From contig OY992537.1 in NCBI GenBank assembly GCA_963921195.1, positions 180,312,065-180,376,064 on the forward strand: a DNA stretch of 64,000 nucleotides, read 5' to 3'. Position numbers and translations under genes: made by a program. Source of the stretch: Pegoplata infirma (taxonomy: Eukaryota; Arthropoda; Insecta; Diptera; Anthomyiidae). The notes under the pieces are model-generated. The model searched no databases. It was not told where the DNA came from and saw only the letters and a program-made list of their open reading frames with translations. Shown here in pieces: positions 33,563 through 45,372 of the stretch; position 1 is the first letter of the stretch, and each line of letters begins with the position of its first letter.

Positions 33563-35648
33563 TAACCTGACCAACTGCTTTTGACTGAAAAGCGGGATCG
33601 AAAGGTTGAAAAAGCGGGATTTTGATGTAAAAAGCGGGATTTTTTTAATAAGTGAAATTCGACTTGAACGAACCAAGAATACCCTCCACAATGTACAAAA
33701 TTTTGGAAATACTTTTAAGGGATTGTAAATTTTTTATTTTTAAAAAATTCATAAAAACTTTGACTAGAAAAATTTTATTTTGATTACGTCAGCAACATGG
33801 TCTCTAGTCTAAGGAAGTTTTTACCAACCTTGGGATAAAATGTTTTAGAATCAAATAAATTGCATATGAAAAACTAAAATTAAATTAGAGCCGTAGACTG
33901 AATCTGATAACTTTTCTTATCATTTTCTAAGAGAAAGTAAATCTCATATATTTTTTATAGAAAAATGTTTCAGAAAGACAGTCTCGAGTCTTTAGAAAAT
34001 ATTTAGATACTTATTTGACTCAGAATGTAAGAATATTTTGAAAGAAAAATTACCTAAAATTTTAAGAATTCTTCTGTAGGAAAAATGTTTAAGAATCTTA
34101 TAAATTTTCTATAGAAAAAATCCCTTGGCAACTATGAATTTCCTTGGAATAAAATATTTCAGAGAATGACAAGAATTTTTCTGGAAAAAATTTTCTAAAA
34201 TCGGATAATTTTTCTACAGGAAAAACGTTTTAGAATCTGATAGTTTTTTATGAGAAATATATTTCAGAAGCTTTGATTTATTATATTTTTTCTGTTTAAA
34301 TATTATTTTTGAATCACAGAATTTTTCTAAAGGAAAAGTTTTTCAAAATCTATGATTATTTCCAAAAAGAAAAATGTTTTGGAATTTTTCTATAGAAAAT
34401 TATATCAGAATCTAAGTTTTATTTGAGAAATCTCCCAGAATCTGCACATATTTCTGTTGAGAAATTTTATAAAGGAAATGTGTCTTTGAGTCTGTAAATT
34501 TTTCTTTTGAAGTTGCGTTTTAGATTTTCTTTAGAAAAATGTCATAAAACCTAAAAAATTTTTCTATATGAAATTATCTTAGAAAACATTAGAACTTTAA
34601 AATTTTCCATTCTCAAATATTTTCTTTCGAAAAATGCCCCTTGAAAAAGGGTAATTTTTCGATAAAAAAAATCCCCTTGGATTTAATAAATATAATTCTG
34701 ATCAGGACTTTTTGATCCGATATTTTTCCACAATTTCAGGATCTGATCAGATACAAATGATAGATTTTTAAAAATTAGACCAGATCTAATCAATTTTTTC
34801 ACGGGGCTATAAAATTTAAGAATTTATTTTTAGAAAAGGGTATCAGATTTTTTTTATGAAGATTTTTTTAGAAACCGATAATTTAAAAAAATGTTTCAGC
34901 ATCTGAGGATTTTTGTACAAAAAAAAAAATCTCAGAATCTGAGAATTACCTTAAAATAAGAGAATTATTTCAGAATTTTTCTGTGCATCAGATTTTGGAA
35001 ATTTTTTATATAGAAAGAAAGTCTCCGAATCTCAAAATATTTCTAAGAATGAGACATTTTCTATAACAAAATGTTGAATTTGAGAATTTTTATCCGATCT
35101 GAGAACTAAAGAACTTTTTTATATGAAAAGGGTTTTAGAATCTGAACATTTCTCAGAAAAAGGTTATTATAACTATATGAATAATATTTTAGAATCTAAG
35201 AGTTTTTCTCAAGTTAAAATTCCCTAATATCAAAGAAATTTTGTGAAGGAAACATGTATTTAAGTTTAATACTTTTTTATTGAAAGCTTTTTTCGGAATA
35301 TTCGAAGTATCACAATAAAAAAATTTTATGTAAAAATTTAATTTTAATTTATTTTTGATTTAAATCAGTCCAGTAGGGTTCTCTTGTGAACAGATTTTTT
35401 GAATAAACTAAATTTTTCTTAACATTTTCTTTATACGGTAACAAATAGTTAATATGCTCAAAAAAATATTTCTCAAAATATTATTAAAATAACCTAAAAA
35501 TTGTACTTTGCTATTCCAAAAGCCAAAAAGCGGGATAAAGCGGGATGAAGCGGGACTTTTGTTTAAAAAGCGGGATCGGAATTCAAGGCGGGATGAGACA
35601 TCAAAAAGCGGGATAATCCCGCCAAAAGCGGGATGGTTGGTCAGGTTA
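33563..35648. mobile_element. hAT-type element with AGCGGGAT repeats
   Basis: TAACCTGACCAACTG and GGTTGGTCAGGTTA are inverted ends with identical 8-bp duplications TTCATACG (33555-33562, 35649-35656). AGCGGGAT occurs several times within 100 bases of the left end and about nine times near the right end (35515-35640). The interior is a degenerate array related to the ~35-bp minisatellite. No transposase frame. Confidence 0.88.
33940..35240. repeat. Degenerate minisatellite inside the AGCGGGAT hAT element
   Basis: Words such as AGAATCTGATAATTTTTCTA, AGGAAAAATGTTTCAG and TTTAGAATCTGA recur irregularly. In reverse complement they resemble the TCAGATTCTGAGACATTTTTC unit of the arrays at 16880-20020 and 51745-53850, hinting that those arrays started as the inside of such an element. 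Confidence 0.55.
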
Positions 35649-36628
35649 TTCATACGCCACTTAGAATGGGGTAGTTTTCCGGCGAATGTGTCCCACGTGT
35701 TTTTAATAAAATTATTTTTTTAATAATAATTCTTCTGAAATGATATTGTTAACGAATTGATAGAAATTTTATTTCTTGGAGATTGTGCCCCACCAGCTTG
35801 GCGCACGTGCCCCATGGATGGGACAGTTTAACCGATTTGGGTTGTTTTAAAAATGTAAAGAAAAATAATAGAAGCCAAACAGATAAATTCCATTTGAAGT
35901 CTATATTTTAAAGCTAAAATATGAAGCTTTTTAAATCAACAAGAATTTAGGAAAAACGTCTACTGGTTTAGGCTTTGCAGCACTTAAAAAAAAATGGAAA
36001 ATGTCCCAGCAAAACTTAAATTACCAAATAAGGTATAAAATAAGGTATATGATCTCTTATTTTATACATTGCAGCATTGATGATTTTAACAGGCGATGAG
36101 ACTCAAAGTAATGCATCCACATTATCACATAGAATACCAGTAAGGTATAAAATAAGTCATAAATTTATAACGAAGAATACCAGTAAGGTGTAAAATATAT
36201 GATATTTTATAGGTTACGAGTAAGGTATATAATATAGCATACCAGAACGTAATATATAAGGTGTTACGAGTAGTGAAAAAGTAATTTTGTATTAAATTTA
36301 CTCACGTGATTGTAAGTGAGTGTAAGTAGATATAATATGCTAGTGAGTGTGTGTCGTTAGAAATTTCTTGTCGTGAGCCCATCTCTAGTTTAAACCAAGG
36401 TTGGCAATCGAAACGAATAACGGTATCGATATCGGTATTGGTATCGTTTTTTTATTTATTTCGGTATCGGTATCGGTTACGGTATTTGAGTTGAATCGGT
36501 TACGGTATTACCGATACCGAAACGTCGATACCGGTACGTACCGGTATTATCGAAAAAAAATGTTAAAAATATAAAAAACGCATAAAACCTTAAATTTTTT
36601 TTTTTCAATTTTAATACTAAAACACGTA

Positions 36629-37115
36629 CCCAGCAAAAACATGGTAATGAGTTGTGAAAAGTAATCATTACCAAGTACATTATTTATAATGAGTACCCAT
36701 TACCTTTAACATTATTTTAAGCCCAAAAGTAACTACTTCTCAGTAATATTTTATAAAAGTACCTCTAAGTAGTAACATCTTCTTGCACTTGCAGTTTTTA
36801 ACCTTTACAATTCAATTAACTTAAAAAGTACTTAAAAACTTAATAAAAATTTCGCAATTTTTAAGTTTTGGTAAAAACAAGTTAAATTTTTAAAGTTTTA
36901 ATTAACTAATTATTTTACTTCTTATTGGTAATGGGTTTTTACTCCTTATTTGTAATCCGAGGCAGTAACTACATATTTATCTCCATACTCTTCACTAGTT
37001 ATTTTTGTCTCACGCCCTTGTTAAAATAATTAGTGTTTCATTTAATAAGTAACTACTTATTAACATCTGTTTCGGATTACAAAACCCATTACTAGTAATA
37101 CCAATTTTTGCTGGG
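36629..37115. mobile_element. CCCAGC-ended TIR element, subfamily C copy 2 (TA duplication)
   Basis: CCCAGCAAAAACATGGTAATG and CCAATTTTTGCTGGG ends, flanked by TA (36627-36628, 37116-37117). Nearly identical to 24631-25116 (487 against 486 bp), so both are recent. Confidence 0.82.
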
Positions 37116-37374
37116 TATTTACGTATTTATTTTTAGCATTTTTGCTAAAATGCGCCTTAAAATGTGAAAAAAAATTAAATTGCGTTTTCTTAGGGGGTCG
37201 GCGGGGACATTGCCGGACCACACCTACAAAAGGGGGCGGACCGAGAAAACTGTAATTTTCTTATTCCCTTTGATCAAAGTGCAGGACTTTGAAGTTATTC
37301 TGACATAAAAAGGTTTCATTTGTTGCAGAAAGTAAAAAAATATGTAAAAAAGTAGAAGAGTTAAATTCGACTTA

Positions 37375-37969
37375 CAAGGAAGGTCTCCCTGGTGTCACCC
37401 GCCGATCTTTATGGAATTGGTTTTATTTTGTAGAGTATAAAAAATAAAGGGACACGTATTTTTTTAGTGGCTCAAATTTATATTTAGGGGGTGAAAATGA
37501 GGGGGAAGAAACGGTAATTTTTCAGTTTTTTTGCGTTTATCTCATATATTATACAAATAAACCTAGTCATGTTGCATACCAAATGAAAGGTCTTTATAAA
37601 ACCTATATCCATGTGCAAAGAACGGTCCAAACATGCACAACTTTTCGTCATATTGAGTAAAATGACAAAATTGTTGGACATTTTTGTTAATAAGTCGAAA
37701 AATATTTACTTTTTTTACACGTTATTAGCATCACAAGATAGGTATTTTAGGTACCTTTAATCTAATACCAAATACGCCTATATTAGTTTTGAGCAAATAG
37801 ACGTAAATCGTAAAAAACTGAAAAAGGTAAATTTCCCTCCATGCAAATCGAACCTCCTAAAAATGAGTTTGGGCCGCTAAAAAAAATAAGTGTCGAATTA
37901 ATTTTCATTCTGAACAACATATCCAAATGTCATGAAGATCGGAGGGTGTCACCAGGGAGACTCTCCTTG
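37375..37969. mobile_element. TIR element with CAAGGA..GTCTCCCTGGTG ends
   Basis: CAAGGAAGGTCTCCCTGGTG and CACCAGGGAGACTCTCCTTG are inverted; GATCGG words mirror inside. A trace of repeat D (AAGTTAAATTCGACTT type, 37350-37373) touches its left border. The minus frame at 37484-37681 is internal and has no motif. Confidence 0.7.
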
Positions 37970-38029
37970 ATTAGAAATATTTTATTTTAAGTAAACAAAT
38001 TTTTTGTAGTCATTTTTGAAAAAAAAAAA

Positions 38030-39600
38030 CAAGTAAAAAAGTTAAATTCGGCCTTGCCGAATGTAGTGATACCCTCCACAATTTCAAAAAGATTATTGCA
38101 AAAAACTTTTTTTAAAAGGAAATTACTTTTGAAAAAAAAAATTTTTTTGAAAAAAAAATTTTCGCGAAAAAAAAATTTTGGTAAAAAAAATCCGCGATTT
38201 TTTTTTTTTTTTGTGTTCGTACTTGTTTAAATACTATTTAGTGTTCAATTATGTTCACATATGCCAACCAGAAGACGAATTAAAGCATTTTGTATTTTTA
38301 GGTTATGTTGAATGTACTGAAATTTTTGAGGTGTGCTTACATTTTCGTTCATAACTTTTGAACCGCTGAACCGATATCGCTCAAATGCAATACCAAACTT
38401 CTCGGGAGAGCTTCCAATAAATATGTTAAGTTTCAGTCATCTCTGTGCAATATTTTGTCCGCGACAGCATTTTCCACAGACAGACAGACAGACAGACAGA
38501 CGGACAGACGGACAGATGGACAGATGGACAGACGGACAGACGGACATCGCTAGAATGTCTTAAAATCGATCGGGCATCATGAATATATATACTTTATGGG
38601 GTCCCAGATCGATATTTCGATGAGTTACAAACAGAATGACAAACTTATATATACCCTAGACCGGGTCGAAAAAAAAAGTTCCCATTGTGCGGGCTTAATT
38701 TTAAAGCTTACCTCGAAAAAGTTCCATAGCCAAAATATAAGATTTTTAGGTCGTGATTTGGTACCGCCGAAATCGTTATTTGTTCATAACTTTGTCATTT
38801 GATGTCCGATCGTTTTAAAAAAAAATTGTTTGAAAGTCCTCCGCGAGAACTAAATTTGACCCATATCTGGTTTTGACCTCTGAGCTCATCTTCGTGTCAT
38901 GAGTGTTAGTTTCTCAGCTTTCTACCCACCTAAATGATTTTTATTTTTCCATTAAATTATAGCATTAAAAAATTCATGAAATTCTTCCCTTAGAAGTACC
39001 CTCTTAAATTAATTAACAAAAAAGTTACATTCAATTTTAAATTTCCATAGAAAAAGATTTAAAACACTTGTTCGTATGTATTTAAATACAAACTAAAAAA
39101 AATTAAATATAGTTTAAAGGCATAATAACAAGTGTTTTTACTAATTTTCTTTATATTGTATATGAAAATCTTAAATCAAATGTAACTTTTTTGTTAATAA
39201 ATTTAACTCGATACTTCCAAGGGAAGAATTTCATGAATTTTTTAGTGCTATAATTTAATGGAAAAATAAAAATCATTTAAGTGGGTAGAAAGATGAGAAA
39301 CTAACAATTATAACAAGAAGATGACCTCTGAGGTTAAAACCAGATATGAGTCAACTTTAGTACTCGCTGAGGACTTTCTAACAATTTTTTTTTTAAAACG
39401 ATCGGACATCAACTGACAAAGCTATGAACAAAAAACGGTTTCGGCGGTACCAAATCGCGACCTAAAAATCTAATATTTTGGCTATGGAACTTTTTCGAGG
39501 TAAGCTTTAAAATTAAGCCCGCACAATGGGAACTTTTTTTTTCTCCTTTATGGTCGACCCAGTCTAATATACCCTCTATCACTAGAGTGGAGGGTATAAA
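38030..39600 (-). mobile_element. Dipteran repeat D family, minus copy, interrupted
   Basis: Minus-oriented ends: ACAAGTAAAAAAGTTAAATTC, GGCCTTGCCGAATG at the left and CACTAGAGTGGAGGGTATAAA at the right; a GACAGACAGACAGACAGACG run lies at 38477-38545. The hAT-type element at 38657 is inserted into its ATATACCC sequence. The frame at 38333-38563 is a translation of the CAGA microsatellite region. Confidence 0.72.
38657..39566. mobile_element. hAT-type foldback with TAGACYGGGTCGA ends
   Basis: TAGACCGGGTCGA and TCGACCCAGTCTA are inverted ends, with 8-bp duplications ATATACCC at 38649-38656 and 39567-39574. Arms stay complementary for much of the element (GTTCCCATTGTGCGGGC mirrored by GCCCGCACAATGGGAAC). 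This is nesting level four at this locus. Confidence 0.82.
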
Positions 39601-39843
39601 AATTACAAAAAAATTTTTTTGAGTGTAAAATTTTTTTCGAGTATAAGTTTTTTTTTGCTTAATTGTAAAAATATTTTTGAGTGACAAAAATACTTTGTTA
39701 AATATTATTCTATGACTCTTCCATGTTTTTAAAGCTGGTTTAAGAGTTTTTTCAACATGTGGACTTAAGGTGAAACCAATTTGAAATTCACGGTTTTGTA
39801 ATAATTTTTGAACCACGAAGTCCTATAAATATCAAAAAAAATC

Positions 39844-40057
39844 CTTGGGCACCCACATCGCGGATTAAATAAAAATCCCCAAAAAACTTAACTATACTTA
39901 GGGTTGCGGAAAGTTTCTATTGAGAGTCTAAATGATTTCAAAAAAAAAATCGTGAAAATCAATAATTTTCTTCTGCTCCTGCATAGCGGTTGAAGTATGA
40001 TTTTTTTTTTTTGAAATTTTTACTTAATCCACGATGTGGGTGCCCAAAGATTTTTTT
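39844..40057. mobile_element. ~215-bp foldback with GGGCACCCACATCG arms
   Basis: TTGGGCACCCACATCGCGG and CCACGATGTGGGTGCCCAA are inverted. It lies inside the GGTATCGG hAT element. No target duplication read. Confidence 0.6.
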
Positions 40058-40698
40058 GATTTTTATGAGACTTCGGGTAGGCATTTGGAGTACGATTTTT
40101 CATTTACAAAAACCAAAAAAATTACAAATTTTCTATTATTTTTTTTGTAAAAAAAACATGTTTTTAAGGAAAATCCGTTTTAATACCGTTTCTATACCGG
40201 TACGTACCGGTATCGAAGGAAAAGGTTTTTGGATACCGGTATCCGATACCAAAACTAAGTTTCGGTATTGGTATTGGTACCGGTATTCAATTTAAAGGGT
40301 TTTGAAACGGATAACGGTATTGAAAAGGTATCGATTGCCAACATTGGTTTAAACTTATGCATTTTTTTATAAAATAATTATTTTTTATGTTATTGTAATG
40401 CATTATGCATTTTATTATAAATAATGCATTATTTCAAACTTTCAAATAATACATAATGTAACCAAATATAAATCATCCATGATATAATGTTTAGAAATAA
40501 TAAATATGAAATACATTTTTCCAATAATCATGCATTACGTAGCAAATTATTAGTAATGCATTATTTTTCACTTTAAAATAATACGTTGTGGAACAAATGT
40601 TTGGTAAGACATCCTAAAATAATGCTACAAATAAGGTATATACATTACCAGGTAATGTGTTATATAATCACTACCCATTACCAAAGTTTTGCTGGGGT

Positions 40699-41390
40699 GC
40701 CCCTAAATCTCTACCCTAAATATAATAATAGTTTACCAACTTCAAATGCGTGTAAAAAAAATTAAGCACTAAATTAAAAAAAACAAAAACCTTGAGGGTT
40801 TTGTGTTGTAAAATGTCAACTTTCAGTTGCTGAGAGCCCGAGAACCAAAAATGGCCTCCATTTTGCTCTATCTGGCTTAGTTTCCGAGATAGCGCCATTT
40901 TAATTTTTCTGAAAATAAAAAAAAATTTACCATTTATTTTGCTAATATTAGCAAAAAAGCTTGTAAAAATATGGTCAACTCAATTTTAAATCTAGCAAAA
41001 AAAATTTGTTCAAATTTTGTTTAAAATTGCTAATGCGCTAAATGAAGTTTACAAGATATTTTTGCTAACATGCTAATCTCAACTAAAAATTTGCTAAAAA
41101 TTAGCTAACCAGCATTAGCAAAAAAAATTAGTAAATCTACTAATGTATTATTTTGAGTGTACGAACCACCATTGATCTTTAATGACTTACAATCGATATT
41201 TTACGAATTTAAATAGTAATTTTCAAATTTTCAAAATTTCATTGATTTTTTTCGAACTTCAATGGATTTTTAAAAAGGTCGTTTTAAAATTCATTTTGGA
41301 ACATAAATTTTGTTTCTTTTCATTTCTATTTAAATTTGAATCATACTCTTTAAAATAAATGTTCAATTCCATTCAATAGGTTTTTGTTGA
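40699..41390. other. Upstream region of gene 1; no other gene seen
   Basis: AT-rich DNA with several GCTAAT / TTAGCAAAAA words at 40935-41160. A TATA-like TATAAAT at 41404 and an Inr-like TCAGTT at 41445 lie before the gene at 41474, but their spacing (about 43 bases) is longer than usual, so no promoter is called. Confidence 0.35.
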
Positions 41391-41473
41391 ACTTCAAATA
41401 TAATATAAATTCTTTTAATTAATTTCTATTATTTACAAATCGAATCAGTTTTATTTTGCTGTGATCTCCATTT

Positions 41474-42115
41474 ATGGCCACAAAAATAGAATTATACTTA
41501 ACATTATGGATTGGTTATATATTGTCGTTGTGCTTGCTGGCATTTGATATTGGACTAATGAATATTTTCGATATAAATTTAATTAATTTTTATTTGTTAA
41601 CAAATGCCACCTTGGTGTTTAGATTGGGCGGTGTTAATTGGTTTACCGGTTGCATACATGGCAGCATTCATATTATGGTCGTTATAATACTAATCGTTAC
41701 AAATCTAGATCATTTTAAAACCGAGTTTACATATATATTATGCTTACCACCAATATTACAAATCATAACTACAATTCCGTTGATTCTTTTTCGATGTGAA
41801 CGTTCGGATGATAGAATTGCTTGTTTGGCCGGTGTCCATGCTCATATGGGTCTAATCGTTATAGTGTTTTTCTTTTGGACGGCCACATTTTCTGTTGAAC
41901 GACCCTCTTATTGTGGTGTCATTACCGAAATCTATATGCTCATATTTTTCATCATCATACTTATGCCACATTTCCATGGTTTGGGTCGGGCAATTTTGAG
42001 GGAAAATGTAAGCGATATCGAAGAACTGAGGAGATCACCAATAACACCATCATTATTAGATGAAATTGATATGGGTGCAATGCATCCGGGACATCGTTTG
42101 GTTAAAAGAGGATAA
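41474..42115 (+). CDS. Multi-span membrane protein of unknown function, paralogue 1
   Basis: 213 aa in one exon. Hydrophobic stretches at about residues 8-28, 35-52, 56-77, 86-106, 120-138 and 148-165 suggest six membrane spans and a short charged C-terminal tail of ~42 residues. Motifs shared with the two neighbouring paralogues are TNATLVFRL (43-51), His62, ILQI (94-97), GVHAHMG (120-126), MPHFHGLG (164-171) and a terminal HPGHR (204-208). About half of all residues match paralogue 2 by eye, spread along the length with loops more variable, which shows protein-level selection. The start is the first ATG of the frame and aligns with paralogue 2. An AATAAA lies 72 bases after the stop. No homologous family comes to mind; a transporter, a channel subunit or a receptor-like protein cannot be told apart from sequence. 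Location in a membrane is inference from hydropathy. Confidence 0.88.
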   Translation: MATKIELYLTLWIGYILSLCLLAFDIGLMNIFDINLINFYLLTNATLVFRLGGVNWFTGCIHGSIHIMVVIILIVTNLDHFKTEFTYILCLPPILQIITTIPLILFRCERSDDRIACLAGVHAHMGLIVIVFFFWTATFSVERPSYCGVITEIYMLIFFIIILMPHFHGLGRAILRENVSDIEELRRSPITPSLLDEIDMGAMHPGHRLVKRG

Positions 42116-42186
42116 CATTCTTACTCTCAATTTGATGGATCTTAAGTATTGTTTTTACAAATGTTCAATAATAATAATTTTAATTT

Positions 42187-42192
42187 AATAAA
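42187..42192 (+). promoter_or_regulatory. Polyadenylation signal of paralogue 1
   Basis: AATAAA 72 bases after the TAA stop, followed by a T-rich stretch. A hAT-type element is inserted 38 bases further on, just outside the predicted transcript. Confidence 0.65.
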
Positions 42193-42229
42193 ATGCATTT
42201 TTTACAAGAAATAATATTGGTCATTAGTA

Positions 42230-42681
42230 TAGATATGGGCGCGTGAGTGGATTTTGACTCACACTCACTCACGCTCACGCAAAAAATAATCGAATCACTC
42301 ACGCAATTTTTTGTTTTACTCACACTCACTCACTATTCACGAGAGTAATAAAAAACTTACTCACGCTCACGCGTGACTCACTCCAGATTCAATCACGCTC
42401 ACGCGTGATTCACGCAAAATCTACTCACGCAATAAAATTTTCATACCAAAAAACCAAAAAAAAAAAACTGAAAAAAAAAAATTTTTACAAAAAATTAAAA
42501 AAAAATTGGGGAAATAAAAAAATCTAATCACGCAAACTCACGCAAAAAATAAATGACTCACTCACTAATCACTCAGATTTTTTTTCAACTCACACTCACT
42601 CACAATCACGTGATTAAAATGAAAATCACTCACGCGTGATTCACTTGAATCACGCAAATCACGTGACTAGCTCCCATTTTA
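42230..42681. mobile_element. hAT-type element built from CTCACG repeats, copy 2
   Basis: TAGATATGGGCGCGTGAGTG at the left and GCTCCCATTTTA at the right are imperfect inverted ends. Duplications CATTAGTA (42222-42229) and CATTAGTC (42682-42689) match at seven of eight positions. CACTCACTCACG / CTCACGC words fill both arms, as at 5632-6149. Confidence 0.8.
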
Positions 42682-42804
42682 CATTAGTCATTTTTTGATA
42701 TCTCGCTTTCTATTCGAGTTATTAACACACAAAGTTGCAGTTAAACATTTATAAAGAACAATTTGCAAATATATTTTTTTGCAACAAAGCCGATCAAATT
42801 TCAA

Positions 42805-43180
42805 ACAAGAAGAAAAAAAAAAAAGTTAAATTCGACTTGGCCGAATTTATGAATACCCTCCACAAAGCTCTTTTTAAAGGATAGTTAATTTTCTAACGTC
42901 CAAAAAATGGACAATTTTGATTAGAAAAATTTTATTTTGAGTAAAAAACTTTTTTTTGTCATTTTTGTAAAAAAAGAAAAATTACTATTTTTTTTGAGTG
43001 TAAACTTTTTTTAGTGTAAAAATATTTTTGAGGTACAAAAATATTTTCCAAAAAAATTTTGTGGCTTACCAATGATTTTAAAGCTTGTTTTTTGAAATCT
43101 GGGTTTTTTTCTGAAAATAACTTCTGCTAATAACTTTTGAACCACTAAACCGATTTGGCTGAAATTCAACACGAACTAAG
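42805..43180 (-). mobile_element. Dipteran repeat D, truncated minus copy
   Basis: AAAGTTAAATTCGACTTGG, CCGAATTTATGAATACCCTCC and TTTTGAACCACTAAACCGA match the D family in reverse; the GTCATTCCGTTTG half is missing. Confidence 0.6.
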
Positions 43181-43689
43181 AGTTGTCTTTTGAAAGTTAG
43201 CGTGTTTTTTATCTCTTGAAAATGCTTAAAAAAGTAAAATTATTAAGTATCATATTTTATTAAATTGTGTTACACCAAAGAAACTTTACAATTTTACTTT
43301 TTTGAGCATTTTGCTAACATCGCACAAATTATTGGCCTTTGACAACTCCAAGTGAAGTTTTTCGAAGAACATTTTTGTAGAATACTTTAACCCTTTAAAT
43401 GCACAATTTAATGGTTTTCTAGGAAAGCATTAGAAATGAGGACAAAAATGACCCCTAAAAATGGGTTAATATGTTCTAAGAAAAGAACCGTCTTTAAATT
43501 TCACTAAAAACATTATTACTTGTGAGCTAACAAGTAGATTTATTAAATTTTTCGACTTATTTCTCACTACTTTGGAAAAACACAACTTTTTTTATTGTCG
43601 TTTTTCGCAAAAACGCGAATTGATTTAGAAAAACTGGGAGATATGTGTATTTTATTTTCAGCCCTACTTTCAGAATTTTTCGGTCTGGT
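43181..43689. other. No gene recognised
   Basis: AT-rich; a small inverted pair around 43215-43305 (AAAAGTAAAATT / AATTTTACTTTT). Nothing else is supported. Confidence 0.35.
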
Positions 43690-44110
43690 GTTGTAAATTG
43701 TGGTTACTTTTGACTACTCAATACTACTCGATACTTTTCCAACTGAGTACTCGATTCTACTCAATACTTTTTTTGAAATCTAAAAATTTAAAAATAAAGC
43801 CTTCTAAAATATAATTTAACTAAGTTTTCTTCTGAATTCGTATTATGTTTGCATGAGAAGGCATTCACAATCAAATTTAGATTATATTTAATCAATTTAA
43901 AAATTAATTTTCTAGAAAAAAAAATATTTAATTTTTCTCATACAAACAGTTGCATTTCATAGCTGAATTTTATTGGTTAAATTATGAATTTTAAGTGAAA
44001 AACACAACCCTGCAAGTATTGAGTAGTTACTTTTGAGTATTGAGTACTCGAAAAAATAGGCATTATTGAGTACTCGGTACTCATATACTCAATACTTTTA
44101 CAACACAAAT
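43690..44110. repeat. Inverted element with GAGTACTCGA repeats
   Basis: GTGTTGTAAA at the left and TTTACAACAC at the right are inverted, and both arms carry TACTCAATACTACTCGATAC / GAGTATTGAGTACTCG words. No target duplication could be read, so whether it is hAT-like is open. Confidence 0.6.
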
Positions 44111-44140
44111 GTATACAAAAGTGTGTCGGACGGATAGGTA

Positions 44141-45370
44141 CACACAAAAAAAAAAACTTTGTCAAATTACTAGGAAAAGTCTCGTAATCCCATTTTACCA
44201 ATTTTTGACAGTTTTACTTGTTTTTTAACAAATCGAAATTTACATTTTTTTTTTTTGTAATTTTACAATTTTTGTTGTAATCTTACAAATTTCCAAGATA
44301 AAAAAATCTAGTAAATTCACGAGATTCCTTATGCGCCAAAAAACTGTAAATTTACAATTTTATTGGTAAAAAGCTTGTAAAATTACAAAATTATTGGTAA
44401 ACAGCTTGTAAAAGTACTACACAGCAAAAAATTTTGGGATAATTTTAATACAGAATTTTGGGATAATATACATATATCATAGGAAAAAAAGAATTAAATC
44501 TATTCCAATAAAGTACACTTTTAAATATTCATGGTGTAAAAACAATTCCCTATTTCGGAATCAACAACAAATTTAATTCCAAAGAAAATTGAATTTTATT
44601 CCAAAGTGGGTTTCAAGTCAAAAAAGTAAACCAAAACTTTTTGCTGTGTAGGAATTCTCGTAAAATAGGAGGTAGCAAAAAATCTAGTAAAATTACGAAA
44701 CCTCTTTGTAAATTTTATCGTGTCAAAAAATTTGTAAATTTACAATTTTATTGGTAAAAATATTGTAATATTACAAAATTATTGGTAAAAATCTTGTAAA
44801 ATTGCTAGGAAATTTTTTCAAATAGGAGGTATCAAACAAAAAAAGTTACAAGTTTCTCTTGTAACTTTACAAGTTTTTTTTGAGTGTATTACATTAAAAA
44901 AAAAACTGTAAATTTACAACAAAAAAGTTTGTTTTTTTTTGCTACCTCCTATTTGACAAGAATTCCTAGTAATTTAACACACTTTTTACCAATAATTTTG
45001 TAATTTTACAAGGTTTTTACCAAAAAAATTGTAAATTAACAAAATTTTTGACACGATGAAATTTACAAGGAGGTTTCGTAACTTTACTAGATTTTTTGCT
45101 ACCTTCTATTTTACGAGAATTCCTAGTAATTTTACAAGTTTTTTTACAAATAATTTTGTAATTTTACAAGGTTTTTACCAATAAAATTGTAAATTTACAG
45201 TTTTTTGGCGCATTAAAATTATCTTGGAAATTTGTAAAATTACAAAAAAAAAAATTTTAAATTTCGATCCAAATTTGTTTGTTAAAAAACAAGGAAAACT
45301 GTCAAAAATTGGTTAAATGGGTTTACGAGACTTTTCCTAGTAATTTGACAAGGTTTTTTTTTGCTGTGTG
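44141..45370. mobile_element. TIR element with TA duplication and TTGTAAAATTAC arms
   Basis: CACACAAAAAAAAAAACTTTG and CTTGTCAAATTAC-type arms: the left TTTGTCAAATTACTAGGAAA is mirrored by TTTCCTAGTAATTTGACAAG, ending CTGTGTG. TA flanks both ends (44139-44140, 45371-45372). Arms repeat TTGTAAATTTACAA-like words throughout. A 67-bp end fragment of the same family is at 54780-54845. Confidence 0.8.
44420..44648. mobile_element. 229-bp MITE with TA duplication, nested
   Basis: CACAGCAAAAAATTTTGG and CCAAAACTTTTTGCTGTG are inverted ends flanked by TA (44418-44419, 44649-44650). Fits a Tc1/mariner-type MITE. It sits in the left arm of the 44141-45370 element. Confidence 0.82.
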
Positions 45371-45372
45371 TA

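Larger units (their letters stand above)
36396..40346. mobile_element. hAT-type element with GGTATCGG repeats, itself invaded
   Basis: CAAGGTTGGCAATCGA and TCGATTGCCAACATTG are inverted ends; the 8-bp duplication is GTTTAAAC (36388-36395, 40347-40354). Subterminal words GGTATCGG / GGTATTGG / TACCGGTACG cluster at both ends (36420-36550, 40190-40330). Three other elements lie inside it. Confidence 0.88.
36005..40696. mobile_element. CCCAGC-ended TIR element with four levels of nesting (GT duplication)
   Basis: CCCAGCAAAACTTAAATTACC and CCAAAGTTTTGCTGGG ends flanked by GT (36003-36004, 40697-40698). The arms match copies A and B at 10125-11649. Everything from 36396 to 40346 is a later insertion; the element itself is about 0.73 kb, the same as A and B. 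Confidence 0.85.

Noticed and set aside
38333..38563. 76-codon frame ending in TDRQTDRRTDGQMDRWTDGQTD
   Set aside because: Translation of the CAGACAGACGGA microsatellite within a D-type repeat.
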